Shown here: positions 27,480 to 36,684 of the stretch, piece after piece | How the letters are laid out: each line of letters begins with the position of its first letter | Position numbering within the stretch: the stretch's first letter is position 1 | Translations under genes and position numbers: made by a program | The notes under the pieces: generated by a model | Database searches by the model: none | Seen by the model: the letters and a program-made list of their open reading frames with translations, nothing else | Told to the model about the DNA's origin: nothing | DNA from: Bremerella sp. TYQ1 | Lineage (GTDB): Bacteria > Planctomycetota > Planctomycetia > Pirellulales > Pirellulaceae | Length of the DNA: 64,000 nucleotides | Assembly: GCF_020150455.1 (NCBI RefSeq) | Contig: NZ_CP083740.1 | Coordinates: 248,001-312,000 of the forward strand | Direction of reading: 5' to 3'

Positions 27480-30212
27480 ATGATGAGTTTGCTACGTGGC
27501 ACCAGCGTAGTTGCATGGATTTGCACAATCGTCGGTGTGTCTCCTTTATGGGCTCAGTCTGGACCGATTGTTCCAGGTTACGAGCGATTTCACCTTCAGT
27601 CGGCAGATGCAGCCGGTGGAGAGTTATTATGGAGCGAACTCAACTGCGTTGCATGTCATCAACAGTCGGATGCAGATCTTGGAAATCTCTCCGCCAAAGC
27701 AGCCCCTGATCTCTCTGCGGTTGGAAGTCGGGTTCGTCCTGAGTACCTGCGTGCCTATTTAAAAGACCCACATCAACTCAAACCTGGGGCGACGATGCCA
27801 GATGTGTTGGGGGATTTGCCTGCTCAGCAACGTGACGTCGCGATCGAAAACCTGACCCATTTCCTAGCTTCGTCAGGCAAGCTGAAGGAGGCCCGACGAC
27901 GTGGACGTGAAATCAGTGCCGGCAAACGGCTTTATCACGAAATCGGTTGTGTTGCCTGTCATGGACCGAAGGAAGGAACTCCTGTCGAGCTTAGTTCCAT
28001 TAAGCCGTTAGGCGACTTGGAAGCAAAATACTCGATTCCGTCACTCGCGGCGTTTCTACAAGATCCGCTGAAAGTACGCGCATCGGGCCGAATGCCCGCT
28101 CTGCGATTGACTACCGACCAGGCGACGAAGATTGCACAGTACTTACTTCAAGATTTAGATGTCGAAGTGCCAGCGAACTTGGAATACGCCTACTATGAAG
28201 GTAGTTTCAGCACGCTTCCAGATTTTAAAAAGTTGAAACCAAAAGAGGTCGGCGAAGCGATGTCGTTCGATCTTGGTCTGGCGAAACGTGCCGACAACTT
28301 CGCATTTGTTTTCGAGGGCTTACTCAATATTCCTCAAGAAGGCGAGTACACGTTTCATCTTGATTCTGACGACGGTAGTCGCCTGGTGATTGATGGCAAG
28401 CAGATCGTAATCAACGATGGGATTCATCCCAAGAGTCGTCGTTCTGGGAAGGTTCGTTTGAAGCCGGGCAATCATGAATTGCGTGTCGAATACTTTGAAG
28501 GGGGAGGTGAATCCGTACTGGATGTCTTGTTCGATGGCCCAAATGGTTTACGGAATGCTTTCGTTTCTGACTACGTTGTGATCGACGAGAAGGCATCCGA
28601 GAGCGATGAAGGAAGCGAACAGTTCAAAGTAAATCCCGACATGGCAAACCAAGGCCGTCTTCAATTCGTCTCCCTTGGGTGTGCCAATTGCCATCAGATG
28701 GGAGAAATACAATCCGGGCCCAATATCTTGCAGGGACCTGACCTTGCGACAATGAATACCGAGCGAGGTTGCTTGGCAGAAATGCCGAGCAGTGCACCAG
28801 ATTTCCAGCTCACACCTCATCAACGAAAAAGCCTGGCTTCGGCAATTAATCGGCGCAAGAAGCCAGATGTTGCGGCTTGGGAGCCTGAGCAGCAGATTCA
28901 GCTTCACCTATCGACGTTCAACTGTTATGCGTGCCACGAGCGAGACATGATCGGCGGTATTTCCGGCGACCTAAACAGCTACTTCCATACCACTCAGGCC
29001 GAGATGGGTGACGAAGGGAGATTGCCTCCAACACTTAACGGCGTGGGAGCCAAACTCTCTAGGGGTTGGATGACCAAAGTGCTTAATGAAGGGGCAAAGG
29101 ACCGTCCTTACATGAACACGGTGATGCCGAATTTCGGTGGAAACAACGTGGGTAAACTCGGTGAGTTGTTTGCTATGCAAGATACGTTGCCTGAACATCC
29201 ACCGATTGAAATTGTTGAGACGGATGGACGGATCAAAGCACTTGGACGTCATATGGTCGGCGATAGGGTGTTCGGCTGTATCAAGTGTCATACATTCGCT
29301 GGCGAAAAAGCTTCTGGCGTGCAGGGAATCGATATGACGTTGATGACTCTAAGATTGAACCATGATTGGTTTTTAGCCTACGTCAAAGATCCCCCCAGGT
29401 TCCGCAAGGGAACGCGAATGCCAACCGCGTGGCCAAATGGTAAATCGGTCATGCGAAATATTCTCGATGGCGATGCCGATCAACAGATTGAATCGATCTG
29501 GATTTACTTGAACGATCAGGAAAGAGCTGCCAAGCCATTTGGTGTCGGAAACCAGCCGATCGAATTAATCGCTTGGCGAAAAGCGGTCATTTATCGCAAC
29601 TTTATCCAAGGTGCCGGCAGCCGGGCGATTGGTGTTGGATTTCCCGAGAAGGCCAACATTGCGTTTGATGCCAGCGACATGAACTTGGCGATGATCTGGC
29701 AAGGCGCGTTTATCGATGCCTCGCGGCATTGGACCGGGCGCGGTCAAGGATTTCAGGGGCCATTGGGAGACAACATTGTGAAACTCCCGCCTGGGGCTCC
29801 GTTGGCAATTCTCCCAGAGCCTTCAGCCAAATGGCCGGACGAAAGTGGTAAAGAGGCCGGGTTCCAATTTCTCGGGTACCGTCTGGACGAATTGAACAAT
29901 CCAACTTTCCGCTATCGATTTAAGGACTGGACTGTCTCTGATGCGATTGCAGCGGAAAAGATAGGTGAATTTCCCGCACTTGTTCGGAGCATCACGTTAG
30001 ACGGATCTTCGGGGGACCAAGCGGTTTTCTTCCGGGCATTACAAGGCGGACGAATTCACGAGCTGAAAGATGGTTGGTTCCAAGTCGGTGAAGGAATTAA
30101 GGTCCAAGTCATCGGCGCAAAGGCCGTCTTACGCCAGGACCAATCTGAACTGCTCGTTGAGGTGCCTGGTGGTACTCAACCTAAGTCATTTCAGTTGAAG
30201 TATGTCTGGTAG
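27480..30212 (+). CDS. Exported five-haem cytochrome c with PA14 domain
   Basis: About 910 residues. The ATG at 27480 (or 27483) is preferred to the TTG at 27468. The signal peptide ends near LWAQ. Five CXXCH motifs bind c-type haem: CVACH (near 56), CVACH (near 158), CANCH (near 400), CYACH (near 482) and CIKCH (near 600). Between the second and third lies a PA14 domain (YAYYEGSFSTLPDF ... EYTFHLDSDDGSRLVIDG ... GNHELRVEYFEGGGES), a carbohydrate-binding or protective module. The final 230 residues have no haem. Such proteins in planctomycetes usually accompany a propeller dehydrogenase, as here 42 bases downstream. It is probably an electron acceptor for periplasmic sugar oxidation (inferred). 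Confidence 0.9.
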   Translation: MMSLLRGTSVVAWICTIVGVSPLWAQSGPIVPGYERFHLQSADAAGGELLWSELNCVACHQQSDADLGNLSAKAAPDLSAVGSRVRPEYLRAYLKDPHQLKPGATMPDVLGDLPAQQRDVAIENLTHFLASSGKLKEARRRGREISAGKRLYHEIGCVACHGPKEGTPVELSSIKPLGDLEAKYSIPSLAAFLQDPLKVRASGRMPALRLTTDQATKIAQYLLQDLDVEVPANLEYAYYEGSFSTLPDFKKLKPKEVGEAMSFDLGLAKRADNFAFVFEGLLNIPQEGEYTFHLDSDDGSRLVIDGKQIVINDGIHPKSRRSGKVRLKPGNHELRVEYFEGGGESVLDVLFDGPNGLRNAFVSDYVVIDEKASESDEGSEQFKVNPDMANQGRLQFVSLGCANCHQMGEIQSGPNILQGPDLATMNTERGCLAEMPSSAPDFQLTPHQRKSLASAINRRKKPDVAAWEPEQQIQLHLSTFNCYACHERDMIGGISGDLNSYFHTTQAEMGDEGRLPPTLNGVGAKLSRGWMTKVLNEGAKDRPYMNTVMPNFGGNNVGKLGELFAMQDTLPEHPPIEIVETDGRIKALGRHMVGDRVFGCIKCHTFAGEKASGVQGIDMTLMTLRLNHDWFLAYVKDPPRFRKGTRMPTAWPNGKSVMRNILDGDADQQIESIWIYLNDQERAAKPFGVGNQPIELIAWRKAVIYRNFIQGAGSRAIGVGFPEKANIAFDASDMNLAMIWQGAFIDASRHWTGRGQGFQGPLGDNIVKLPPGAPLAILPEPSAKWPDESGKEAGFQFLGYRLDELNNPTFRYRFKDWTVSDAIAAEKIGEFPALVRSITLDGSSGDQAVFFRALQGGRIHELKDGWFQVGEGIKVQVIGAKAVLRQDQSELLVEVPGGTQPKSFQLKYVW

Positions 30213-30254
30213 CCTTTCTCTCGCTCGGTTTGAAACGCATTCCATCCAAGGCCA

Positions 30255-31730
30255 ATGCCCATGTTACGATATTCATTACTCTCGTTGTTCGCCATCTTCT
30301 TAGGCGCTATGTCGATTTCGGCCCAGGAACAGCAGCAGGAGAAGTTCTATAAGATTACTCCGCTGCCGATCCCAGAGAACGTCGTCCTAGAGGTCGGCGC
30401 TCTAGAGATGATGCCCGATGGCAAACTGGCTGTTGCCACGAGACGGGGTGAGATCTATATGGTCTCCAATCCAAAGGCGAGTTCTCCTGAGACAGAAACT
30501 ACGTTCAAGCGATATGCCCACGGACTACACGAAGTGCTGGGACTCGCTTACCGCGATGGCTGGCTGTATGTCACGCAGCGCTGCGATGTTTCGCGAATCC
30601 GCGATACCAATGGAGATGGCGAGGCCGACGAGTTCGAGATCGTATCCGATGGATGGGGAGTCTCCGGAGATTATCACGAGTACGCGTTTGGCTCGCGGTT
30701 CGATGAAGAGGGAAACATCTGGGTAACACTTTGTTTGACAGGTTCGTTTTCTAGCAAAGTGCCTTTCCGAGGCTGGTGCCTGCGAGTTAATGAAGATGGA
30801 ACGACCGTTCCGACTACCAGTGGAATTCGCAGCCCCGGAGGAATGGGCGTCAATGCGGCGGGCGATATCTTTTACACCGACAATCAAGGACCTTGGAATG
30901 GCACGTGCGGTTTGAAACACCTTGTGCCGGGGCACTTTGTAGGGCATCCCGGTGGAAACGACTGGTACAAACTGGCACCAAACATGGGCGAACGCCCCCA
31001 AGAGCCTGAGAGTGAAAGCCGATTCCATCTCGAGGCGAAGAAGATTCCCGAATATATGCCGGCAGCAGTTCTGTTTCCGTACAACAAGATGGGCAAGTCA
31101 GCCAGCGGAATTGACTACGACCGCTCAGAAGGAAAGTTTGGGCCATTTGCCGGGCAGATGCTTGTTGGGGATCAATCGCATAGCACGATCATGCGGGTCG
31201 TCTTGGAAGAAGTGAATGGACGATACCAAGGAGCTTGCATCCCATTCCTGGAAGACATCGGTTCAGGAACATTACCGCTTTGGATGACGAAAGATGGAAA
31301 TCTCTTTGTCGGTGGTACGAATCGTGGTTGGGGCTCACGCGGTAACAATCCGTTTTCGCTCGAGCGAATCCAATGGACGGGTGTAACGCCATTCGAACTG
31401 TTGGACGTTAAGGCGAATCCCGATGGCTTTACCGTTTCGTTCACCGAGCCAATTGATCCGAAGACCGCCAAAATGCCGGATGCGATTCAGGTGGAGGCCT
31501 ATACCTATATTTACCAATCGAGCTATGGCAGCCCTGAAGTCGATCACTCGAAACCGACCATACAGAACGTCGAAGTTGCTAAGGACAATCGGTCCATCAC
31601 GATCAAGCTTGAAGGCCTCAAAGAAGGACATGTGCACGAGATCCACTTCCCAGGGATTCGTGATGCGAACAACGTTCCTTTGTGGCACGACGTTTTGTAC
31701 TACACACTGAATCAGATACCGCAGGACTAG
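30255..31730 (+). CDS. Exported beta-propeller, sorbosone/glucose dehydrogenase-like
   Basis: 491 residues. The signal peptide (MLRYSLLSLFAIFLGAMSISAQ) starts best from the ATG at 30261, with 30255 as an alternative. The body shows six-bladed propeller repeats of the soluble glucose/sorbosone dehydrogenase kind: ALEMMPDGKLAVATRRGEIY, LHEVLGLAYRDGWLYVTQRCDVSRIRDTNGDGEADE, GIRSPGGMGVNAAGDIFYTDNQGPWNG, and MTKDGNLFVGGTNRGWG. A C-terminal domain of about 110 residues (GFTVSFTEPIDPKTA ...) is Ig-like. In characterised members a quinone (PQQ) and Ca bind the propeller; the acidic DTNGDGEADE loop resembles a Ca site. It is probably the catalytic partner of the cytochrome upstream, with an unknown sugar substrate. 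Confidence 0.88.
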   Translation: MPMLRYSLLSLFAIFLGAMSISAQEQQQEKFYKITPLPIPENVVLEVGALEMMPDGKLAVATRRGEIYMVSNPKASSPETETTFKRYAHGLHEVLGLAYRDGWLYVTQRCDVSRIRDTNGDGEADEFEIVSDGWGVSGDYHEYAFGSRFDEEGNIWVTLCLTGSFSSKVPFRGWCLRVNEDGTTVPTTSGIRSPGGMGVNAAGDIFYTDNQGPWNGTCGLKHLVPGHFVGHPGGNDWYKLAPNMGERPQEPESESRFHLEAKKIPEYMPAAVLFPYNKMGKSASGIDYDRSEGKFGPFAGQMLVGDQSHSTIMRVVLEEVNGRYQGACIPFLEDIGSGTLPLWMTKDGNLFVGGTNRGWGSRGNNPFSLERIQWTGVTPFELLDVKANPDGFTVSFTEPIDPKTAKMPDAIQVEAYTYIYQSSYGSPEVDHSKPTIQNVEVAKDNRSITIKLEGLKEGHVHEIHFPGIRDANNVPLWHDVLYYTLNQIPQD

Positions 31731-31760
31731 ATATTTGCGGATGATGATGTCAATAGGAGG

Positions 31761-31790
31761 GTCTGCAAAAAATACTTCTATTTTGCAGAT
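31761..31790 (+). terminator. Hairpin after the propeller gene
   Basis: A 9-10-bp stem (31761-31770 with 31781-31790) has a 10-base loop, 30 bases past the stop. The 5' arm ends in AAAA and the 3' arm starts with TTTT. No U-run follows, so it is a weak terminator or a 3'-end stabiliser. Confidence 0.5.
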
Positions 31791-31993
31791 TCTCGGGGGA
31801 GTATGTCATTTTCTAGGCAGACGTTTGAGCAATGGTTCCTATACTCACGTTTAGGCCAGCAAGGCTCAACACCTCTTCTTAAATCCCCCGCTACAAGATT
31901 GTACCGCTGCACACGAAAAGCACCGCAACAAGCGCTGTCGCTTTGTACGGTCGCGTAGCACCCTCGTAATCTCAGCAATGAGGCACGGACGCT

Positions 31994-32218
31994 ATGTTAG
32001 TTCTCAGCCGTCGCGTCGGCGAAAAGATTGAAATCGGAGATGGCATCACGGTGACCGTACTGAAGGTCACCGGCAAATCGGTCCGGGTAGGAATCGAAGC
32101 GCCTAAGCATGTCACCATTCGACGTTCCGAAATTGAGTTGGATCAGCGGCTAGGTATTTCTCCGCTTCCTGCAACCGGCAGTTCAACGATCAACGCTTCT
32201 TCAGAAACGCCAGCCTGA
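31994..32218 (+). CDS. csrA: Carbon storage regulator CsrA
   Basis: 74 residues. The N-terminal 60 are a canonical CsrA fold: [18 protein letters not shown], then [28 protein letters not shown]. Leu4 and Arg44-equivalent residues used to bind GGA motifs in mRNA are present. The last 15 residues are a Ser/Thr/Pro tail. CsrA represses or stabilises target mRNAs by covering their ribosome sites. It is transcribed alone from the 263-base gap upstream and converges on the FtsQ-like gene with an 18-base gap and no clear terminator. No flagellar genes are nearby. Confidence 0.95.
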   Translation: MLVLSRRVGEKIEIGDGITVTVLKVTGKSVRVGIEAPKHVTIRRSEIELDQRLGISPLPATGSSTINASSETPA

Positions 32219-32236
32219 TTTCACTTTGGCTTGTCG

Positions 32237-33136
32237 CTACCGGTGAATTTGATTGACACCTGATACAGCTCGGCCAGCCGTTCGCAGGTCGAGCGATGGC
32301 TGTGCGTCATGGCTCGACAACGCTGATTCGGCTGCCTTTTGCAGCATCACTTGAACTTTATGGTTGGCCATCGTTTCCTGAGGCAGTTCCTTGCCCGGAG
32401 GGCTGCCCCAGATGATGCGAGTTTCGTCGCTAAGCTCTAGCTCGTAATGTTGCCCGCCATCTTGCTTCAGGATAATCCGGCTGAGCTTAAGCGTATTCCA
32501 ATGTGGAAGCAATTCTGCGGCGATAAGAGCTGCTTCGCTGATGCGGGGGTCTTCCCACTTCATTCCAGCTTCTACTAGCGGTCGCTTTAAATCGATGTGT
32601 ATTCTCGGATAGCGGTCGTTGGCTTGAATCCGCGAGAAATCGCCTGGCGGAAGAACTGTTCCTTCGATATCTACAGGGATCAAGCCTCGGCGTACTGCTC
32701 CTTCGTCCACAAACTCTACTTCGACCATCGCGACTGGTTGCCGGTATTCGACTTCCACTAACACTTTGGCAGGATATTGTTTGACGACTTTCTGCACATT
32801 TCGGATCCAGGCATGGGCAGAAATGGCGGTCGCCACTTTGTTGGTTAAGTCGCGATCGCGTAGATCAAGCTGTTCCGGAAGCTCAGCCTTCGCAATGGCA
32901 TCGCCCAAAACGTCGGATTGAATCCAAGGCGGCGGCGACGTAATCAGTATTTCGCGAGGCGAGAGAAGAAACTCTTCGCGAGCGGCGAATTGATCGGCGT
33001 AATGATTCCACCCAGCAACCATCATCAGCACAAACGCTGCGATAATTACCGCGCACAGCAGAAGCTGGCGCCCGGCTGGTGAACCCAAGCCCAGCAAACC
33101 CGACGGGGTTTGAGTGCTGCGACTCAATGGAAGCAT
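32237..33136 (-). CDS. FtsQ-like division protein with POTRA-type domain
   Basis: About 299 residues from the ATG at 33136; an ATG at 33199 adds 21 residues and cannot be excluded, since neither has a proper ribosome site. A single membrane helix follows a short cytoplasmic part (LLLCAVIIAAFVLMMVAGW). Next comes a POTRA/FtsQ-like region: WIRNVQKVVKQYPAKVLVEVEYRQPVAMVEV and DIEGTVLPPGDF, the classic wording of FtsQ/DivIB (W.......P..L.V.V.E..P.A, then D..G.). FtsQ bridges FtsB/FtsL and the septal synthase. Homology is weak overall, but murB lies directly upstream on the same strand, as in many division and cell-wall clusters. Confidence 0.75.
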   Translation of the reverse strand: MLPLSRSTQTPSGLLGLGSPAGRQLLLCAVIIAAFVLMMVAGWNHYADQFAAREEFLLSPREILITSPPPWIQSDVLGDAIAKAELPEQLDLRDRDLTNKVATAISAHAWIRNVQKVVKQYPAKVLVEVEYRQPVAMVEVEFVDEGAVRRGLIPVDIEGTVLPPGDFSRIQANDRYPRIHIDLKRPLVEAGMKWEDPRISEAALIAAELLPHWNTLKLSRIILKQDGGQHYELELSDETRIIWGSPPGKELPQETMANHKVQVMLQKAAESALSSHDAQPSLDLRTAGRAVSGVNQIHR

Positions 33137-33289
33137 CCTTGTAAAAGTTGGCCAATCCTTGGCTGGTGGTGAACACCACGTATCCGCATCGAAGAGCATA
33201 ATGCATCTTTGGTTTCCAATAAACGCGTCTCCACACGCTTTTATGGAAATAAAGACTTGCCCAATAAACGAGATCGGCTAGTCAAGCGA

Positions 33290-33321
33290 GGCAACTTAAC
33301 TGTGGGTCGTCAAAAGTTGCC
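33290..33321 (-). repeat. Stem-loop between murB and the FtsQ-like gene
   Basis: GGCAACTT (33290-33297) pairs with AAGTTGCC (33314-33321) around a 16-base loop. It lies in the 250-base gap after murB. No U-run follows, so it may attenuate rather than end transcription. Confidence 0.4.
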
Positions 33322-33386
33322 TAAGGTAGAAAGCCCGCCCAAAAATGACGTTGCGGGAAGCTGCCCATTAGGGGGTGATAGCGGGG

Positions 33387-34265
33387 CTACCAGGTCGTCA
33401 GCTGGCACTTGAGGTCCATCCCGGTGACTTCTTTCACACGGCTTTGAACTAATTCAGCCAAACGAATGACATCATTTGCCGTGGCGTCCTCGTTGGCGAT
33501 GACAAAATTAGCGTGCTCTTCGCAGATTTCTGCTCCGCCAACTTTGGTCCCTTTTAGCCCTGACTGTTCGATCAGTGTGCTTGCTGACATTCCTGGCGGA
33601 TCGAAGAACAAGTAGCCGACGCTATCTGATCCGCCTGGCTGGGAAGCTTTCTGCACGATCCAGAATTTCTGCATCCGTCGTGTCAGATCTTGCGAGTCGG
33701 CAGATTCCAGTTCGAAAACCGCACTAAGAATTACCAGCTCGTCCAAGCTGCTTTGGCGATAGGTGAACTGAAGGTCCTGCGCACTTCGCGTGAGGACTTC
33801 GCCGGAACGAGTCATGACTTTGGCCTCGACGACGCGTTGGCCAATGTCGACACCATTGGCGCCGGCGTTGCCATGCAGGGCCCCGCCGATAGTGCCTGGA
33901 ATTCCGGCAAGTGCCTCGAGACCTGCCAGGCCATTACCGACGGCCGTGCTGACCGCATGGGAAAGTTTGGCACCGCCACCAGCGGTCATGCGATTTCCGT
34001 CGACTTCAATTCCACTAAAAGTTGGGTGATTCAACAGGATGACTAGCCCTGGAACGCCTTCGTCGTGAACGAGCAGATTCGATCCACCACCGAGGACACG
34101 CATCGGAATGTCATGTTCACGGCAGCGTTTGACGATGGCAGCTAGTTCGTCAACGGTCGTCGGTTCTGCAAAATACTCGGCACTTCCTCCGAGATTGAGC
34201 GAAGTATATTGAGCGAGAGACTCATCCGTACGAACGAAGTGTTCAAAGCCAGCAGTCAATTCCAT
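33387..34265 (-). CDS. murB: MurB-family UDP-N-acetylenolpyruvoylglucosamine reductase, unusual active site
   Basis: 292 residues from the ATG at 34265 (GGGA about 10 bases upstream). The FAD-binding half is typical: NLGGSAEYF, VLGGGSNLLV, LEALAGIPGTIGGALHGNAGANG and TYRQSS. The C-terminal domain is of the short, type II kind. Two catalytic positions differ. The Ser of the usual G-S-V-F-K segment is Tyr218 here (VGYLFFDPP), and the Glu of the usual L-E-x-E-V ending is Gln288 (LKCQLTTW). In known MurB these act as general acids when FADH2 reduces the enolpyruvyl group. The enzyme may be altered or inactive, or other residues may take over. Peptidoglycan precursor synthesis remains the likely pathway. 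Confidence 0.88.
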   Translation of the reverse strand: MELTAGFEHFVRTDESLAQYTSLNLGGSAEYFAEPTTVDELAAIVKRCREHDIPMRVLGGGSNLLVHDEGVPGLVILLNHPTFSGIEVDGNRMTAGGGAKLSHAVSTAVGNGLAGLEALAGIPGTIGGALHGNAGANGVDIGQRVVEAKVMTRSGEVLTRSAQDLQFTYRQSSLDELVILSAVFELESADSQDLTRRMQKFWIVQKASQPGGSDSVGYLFFDPPGMSASTLIEQSGLKGTKVGGAEICEEHANFVIANEDATANDVIRLAELVQSRVKEVTGMDLKCQLTTW

Positions 34266-34424
34266 AGGTCGATTGATCCCGATAAAGTTGCCCCGAAGGT
34301 GCTCCATTCGCGTCGAAGGGAAATAACCGACTCCCCTTGTTCCGACGTTGCGGCGACAATTCCCCTACGGTACCAGCGCCGATTTCCCTTTGGCAACCTG
34401 GGATAGGGTGGGAATCCCCAGTGA

Positions 34425-35207
34425 TTAAGCTCGTTTTGCAGAACGTGGCTTAAGAAAGTGAGGTGGTCGAACCGGCATTTTCCTCGGTGGAGAATGAGCA
34501 TCGGTGCAAATTGCGTCGGCAAATAGGTCTTCCGCCGCGAGAAATCGCTCTAGAGCGTTACGAATGGGCAAAACGGCCAGCACTGCCGAATTGAACTCGT
34601 AGAGGTTTCCATCTAATTGATTTTCTACTAAGACTCGTTGCAAACTTCCTGAGATCCCCCCAGTGGCCTGGATGGCATCGTTGTCGAGCGGGATAGTACC
34701 TGAAAAATCTCCCACGCGTGCGGTTTTCTCCGCTTCGTCACACTGACTTCGGCTGGTTGAAAACACCCCAGAGCAAATGACCGGGCGAACGGGATAAATC
34801 GAACAGTTCCCGCTTTCATCCAGCATCGAACACGCCAACGGCAGTTGCTTAGCAAGTCCACGCATCTGGGATGTTCGGCGCTCGGTGACACGTTGCAGTC
34901 GGTTCGTTATGGTCGAAAGTGTCTCGCTGTCGACACACATTTTCAAGTAATCGCTGACCGCAATTGCTTCGATTCCGGTGACATCAACTTGGGCCGACAA
35001 GCAGCAGCCTGAGCAGCCGGCGCGGCAGTGCCGTTCCGCTTTTTGCTGGGACCTATCGAGGAAATGACTTTGTAGATCGCGAAGATCGTCGATCCAGTCG
35101 AGGCTTTCGCCTCCGTTGGTAACCAGGCGATGAACGACTGACCGGGCTTCTGTCGATGCCTGGCGGAAAAACGATGAAATTGCGACCGATGAGGGCTTGG
35201 AGGCCAT
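34425..35207 (-). CDS. YkgJ-family cysteine-cluster protein
   Basis: 260 residues from the ATG at 35207; a GTG at 35258 would add 17. The YkgJ (UPF0153) signature is complete: CRAGCSGCC near residue 63, CSMLDESGNCSIYPVRPVIC near 125-145, and a further Cys in SQCDEAE. These cysteines are expected to bind zinc or an Fe-S cluster. The function of the family is unknown. The C-terminal part is helical and ends in a Pro/Arg/Lys-rich tail. It is upstream of murB on the same strand with a gap of about 160 bases, so co-transcription is possible. Confidence 0.85.
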   Translation of the reverse strand: MASKPSSVAISSFFRQASTEARSVVHRLVTNGGESLDWIDDLRDLQSHFLDRSQQKAERHCRAGCSGCCLSAQVDVTGIEAIAVSDYLKMCVDSETLSTITNRLQRVTERRTSQMRGLAKQLPLACSMLDESGNCSIYPVRPVICSGVFSTSRSQCDEAEKTARVGDFSGTIPLDNDAIQATGGISGSLQRVLVENQLDGNLYEFNSAVLAVLPIRNALERFLAAEDLFADAICTDAHSPPRKMPVRPPHFLKPRSAKRA

Positions 35208-35488
35208 GTTCGTGTCGACCGTGAAAAATTTGGGGTGTGGACAAGGTTGAGGAACCACCCTGTGGGGAACTGAGCCCCCTCGTTCCCATCGGCTTTCCGC
35301 TTCGGCCGATATGCACCTCAGGTTGTCGACTTACGAAGAATGACGGTTGTCCGATTCGTGTCGTAAGGCCTAATCGTCTCGCGGAACCTTGGCAAACTAT
35401 CGGGGTCGTGCCGAAACGAGAAGGTTTCGTTATTGTAAGAGTTGTGGATTGGCACCTTTGAGGGATTGCGAGAACGGACGGACTGAGA

Positions 35489-36676
35489 ATGATCGCAGAG
35501 ATTGTGGCTATCGGAGATGAACTGACCAGCGGTCAACGCCTGGATACCAATACCCAGTGGATTAGTCAGCAATTGGAAATGCTTGGCATTGAAGTGCTTT
35601 TCCATACCACGGTCGGCGATGATCTGGAAGCAAACATCCAAGTCATCAAAAACGCATTGGCACGAGCTAATCTCGTAATTTCAACCGGAGGACTCGGGCC
35701 AACCGATGACGACTTAACTCGTCAAGCGTTAGCGAACGCGACAAGTACTTCGCTGGAACTCCATGCGGAAAGCTTGGAGCATATCCAGCGCCGCTTTAGC
35801 ATGCGTGGCCGCGAGATGCCACCGAAGAATCAAATTCAAGCGATGTTTCCCAGCGGCAGCCGAGTCATTCCGAACCCTAACGGAACAGCTCCTGGGATCG
35901 ACTTGGATTATTCGGTAGGGTTGCATAAGTCGCGGTTTATTGCATTGCCTGGCGTGCCGGCAGAAATGAAAGAAATGTGGGCAGCGACGGTATCGCCCTC
36001 CTTATCGGGGCAGGGGACCGCTAAAAAGATAATCCGGCACCATGTCGTGAAATGCTTCGGCGTCGGCGAAAGTCACATGGAAGCGCTGTTGCCAGACCTA
36101 ATCAAGCGTGGCCGCGAGCCACGGGTAGGTATCACTGTGCATCAGGCCACCATTTCACTAAGAATCACCGCTTCGTCTCCCTCGGCCGAGCAATGCGATT
36201 CTGCTATTCGAGATACCGTTCGGCAAATTCATGAGGCCGTCGGCGAGTTGGTCTTTGGCGAAGGCGACGAGGAATTGCAAGATGTCGTGATTCGAGATCT
36301 TCTTGCTCGTGGTGAAACGTTGGCCACTGTCGAGTCTTCCTCGTCCGGGCTACTAGGATTTTGGCTCGGTGCCGTCGACGATCATCGTCAGGCATTCCTT
36401 GGCGGAACAATCGAACGTCCGGAGGCGCTGACCACAAAAGAAAGCGTCGAGCGTGCCGCCGCCCAGGCCAGGGAAGTTGGGCAATCGACATACGGCTTAG
36501 CCCTCGGAACACTTTCGCGACCAGATTCGTCCGATCAATACTTTGTCGCCCTGGCCGCTGAAGATGGCGTTCAATCGTTGGGGAGCGGACTGGCTGGACA
36601 CCCAGAAATCTGGGGGCCACGAATGGCAAAACAGGGACTTGATCTGCTTCGTAAGAAGTTGCGACAAGCTGCTTAG
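35489..36676 (+). CDS. cinA: CinA-family protein with intact MoCF domain and degenerate deamidase domain
   Basis: 395 residues. The N-terminal COG1058/MoCF-like domain (1-170) is intact: AIGDELTSGQRLDTN, TGGLGPTDDDLTRQAL and PNPNGTAPG, motifs linked to ADP-ribose/CoA pyrophosphatase activity. A middle linker domain runs to about 255. The C-terminal PncC-like domain begins near residue 265, but its active site has changed. The usual E-S-C-T-G-G reads ESSSSGLLG (from 282), and the Tyr and Lys that follow the G-G-V strand are replaced (GGTIERPEALTTKE). NMN deamidase activity is therefore doubtful. The gene stands alone, 8 bases from the convergent aat stop. Confidence 0.9.
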   Translation: MIAEIVAIGDELTSGQRLDTNTQWISQQLEMLGIEVLFHTTVGDDLEANIQVIKNALARANLVISTGGLGPTDDDLTRQALANATSTSLELHAESLEHIQRRFSMRGREMPPKNQIQAMFPSGSRVIPNPNGTAPGIDLDYSVGLHKSRFIALPGVPAEMKEMWAATVSPSLSGQGTAKKIIRHHVVKCFGVGESHMEALLPDLIKRGREPRVGITVHQATISLRITASSPSAEQCDSAIRDTVRQIHEAVGELVFGEGDEELQDVVIRDLLARGETLATVESSSSGLLGFWLGAVDDHRQAFLGGTIERPEALTTKESVERAAAQAREVGQSTYGLALGTLSRPDSSDQYFVALAAEDGVQSLGSGLAGHPEIWGPRMAKQGLDLLRKKLRQAA

Positions 36677-36684
36677 TGTTGCGA

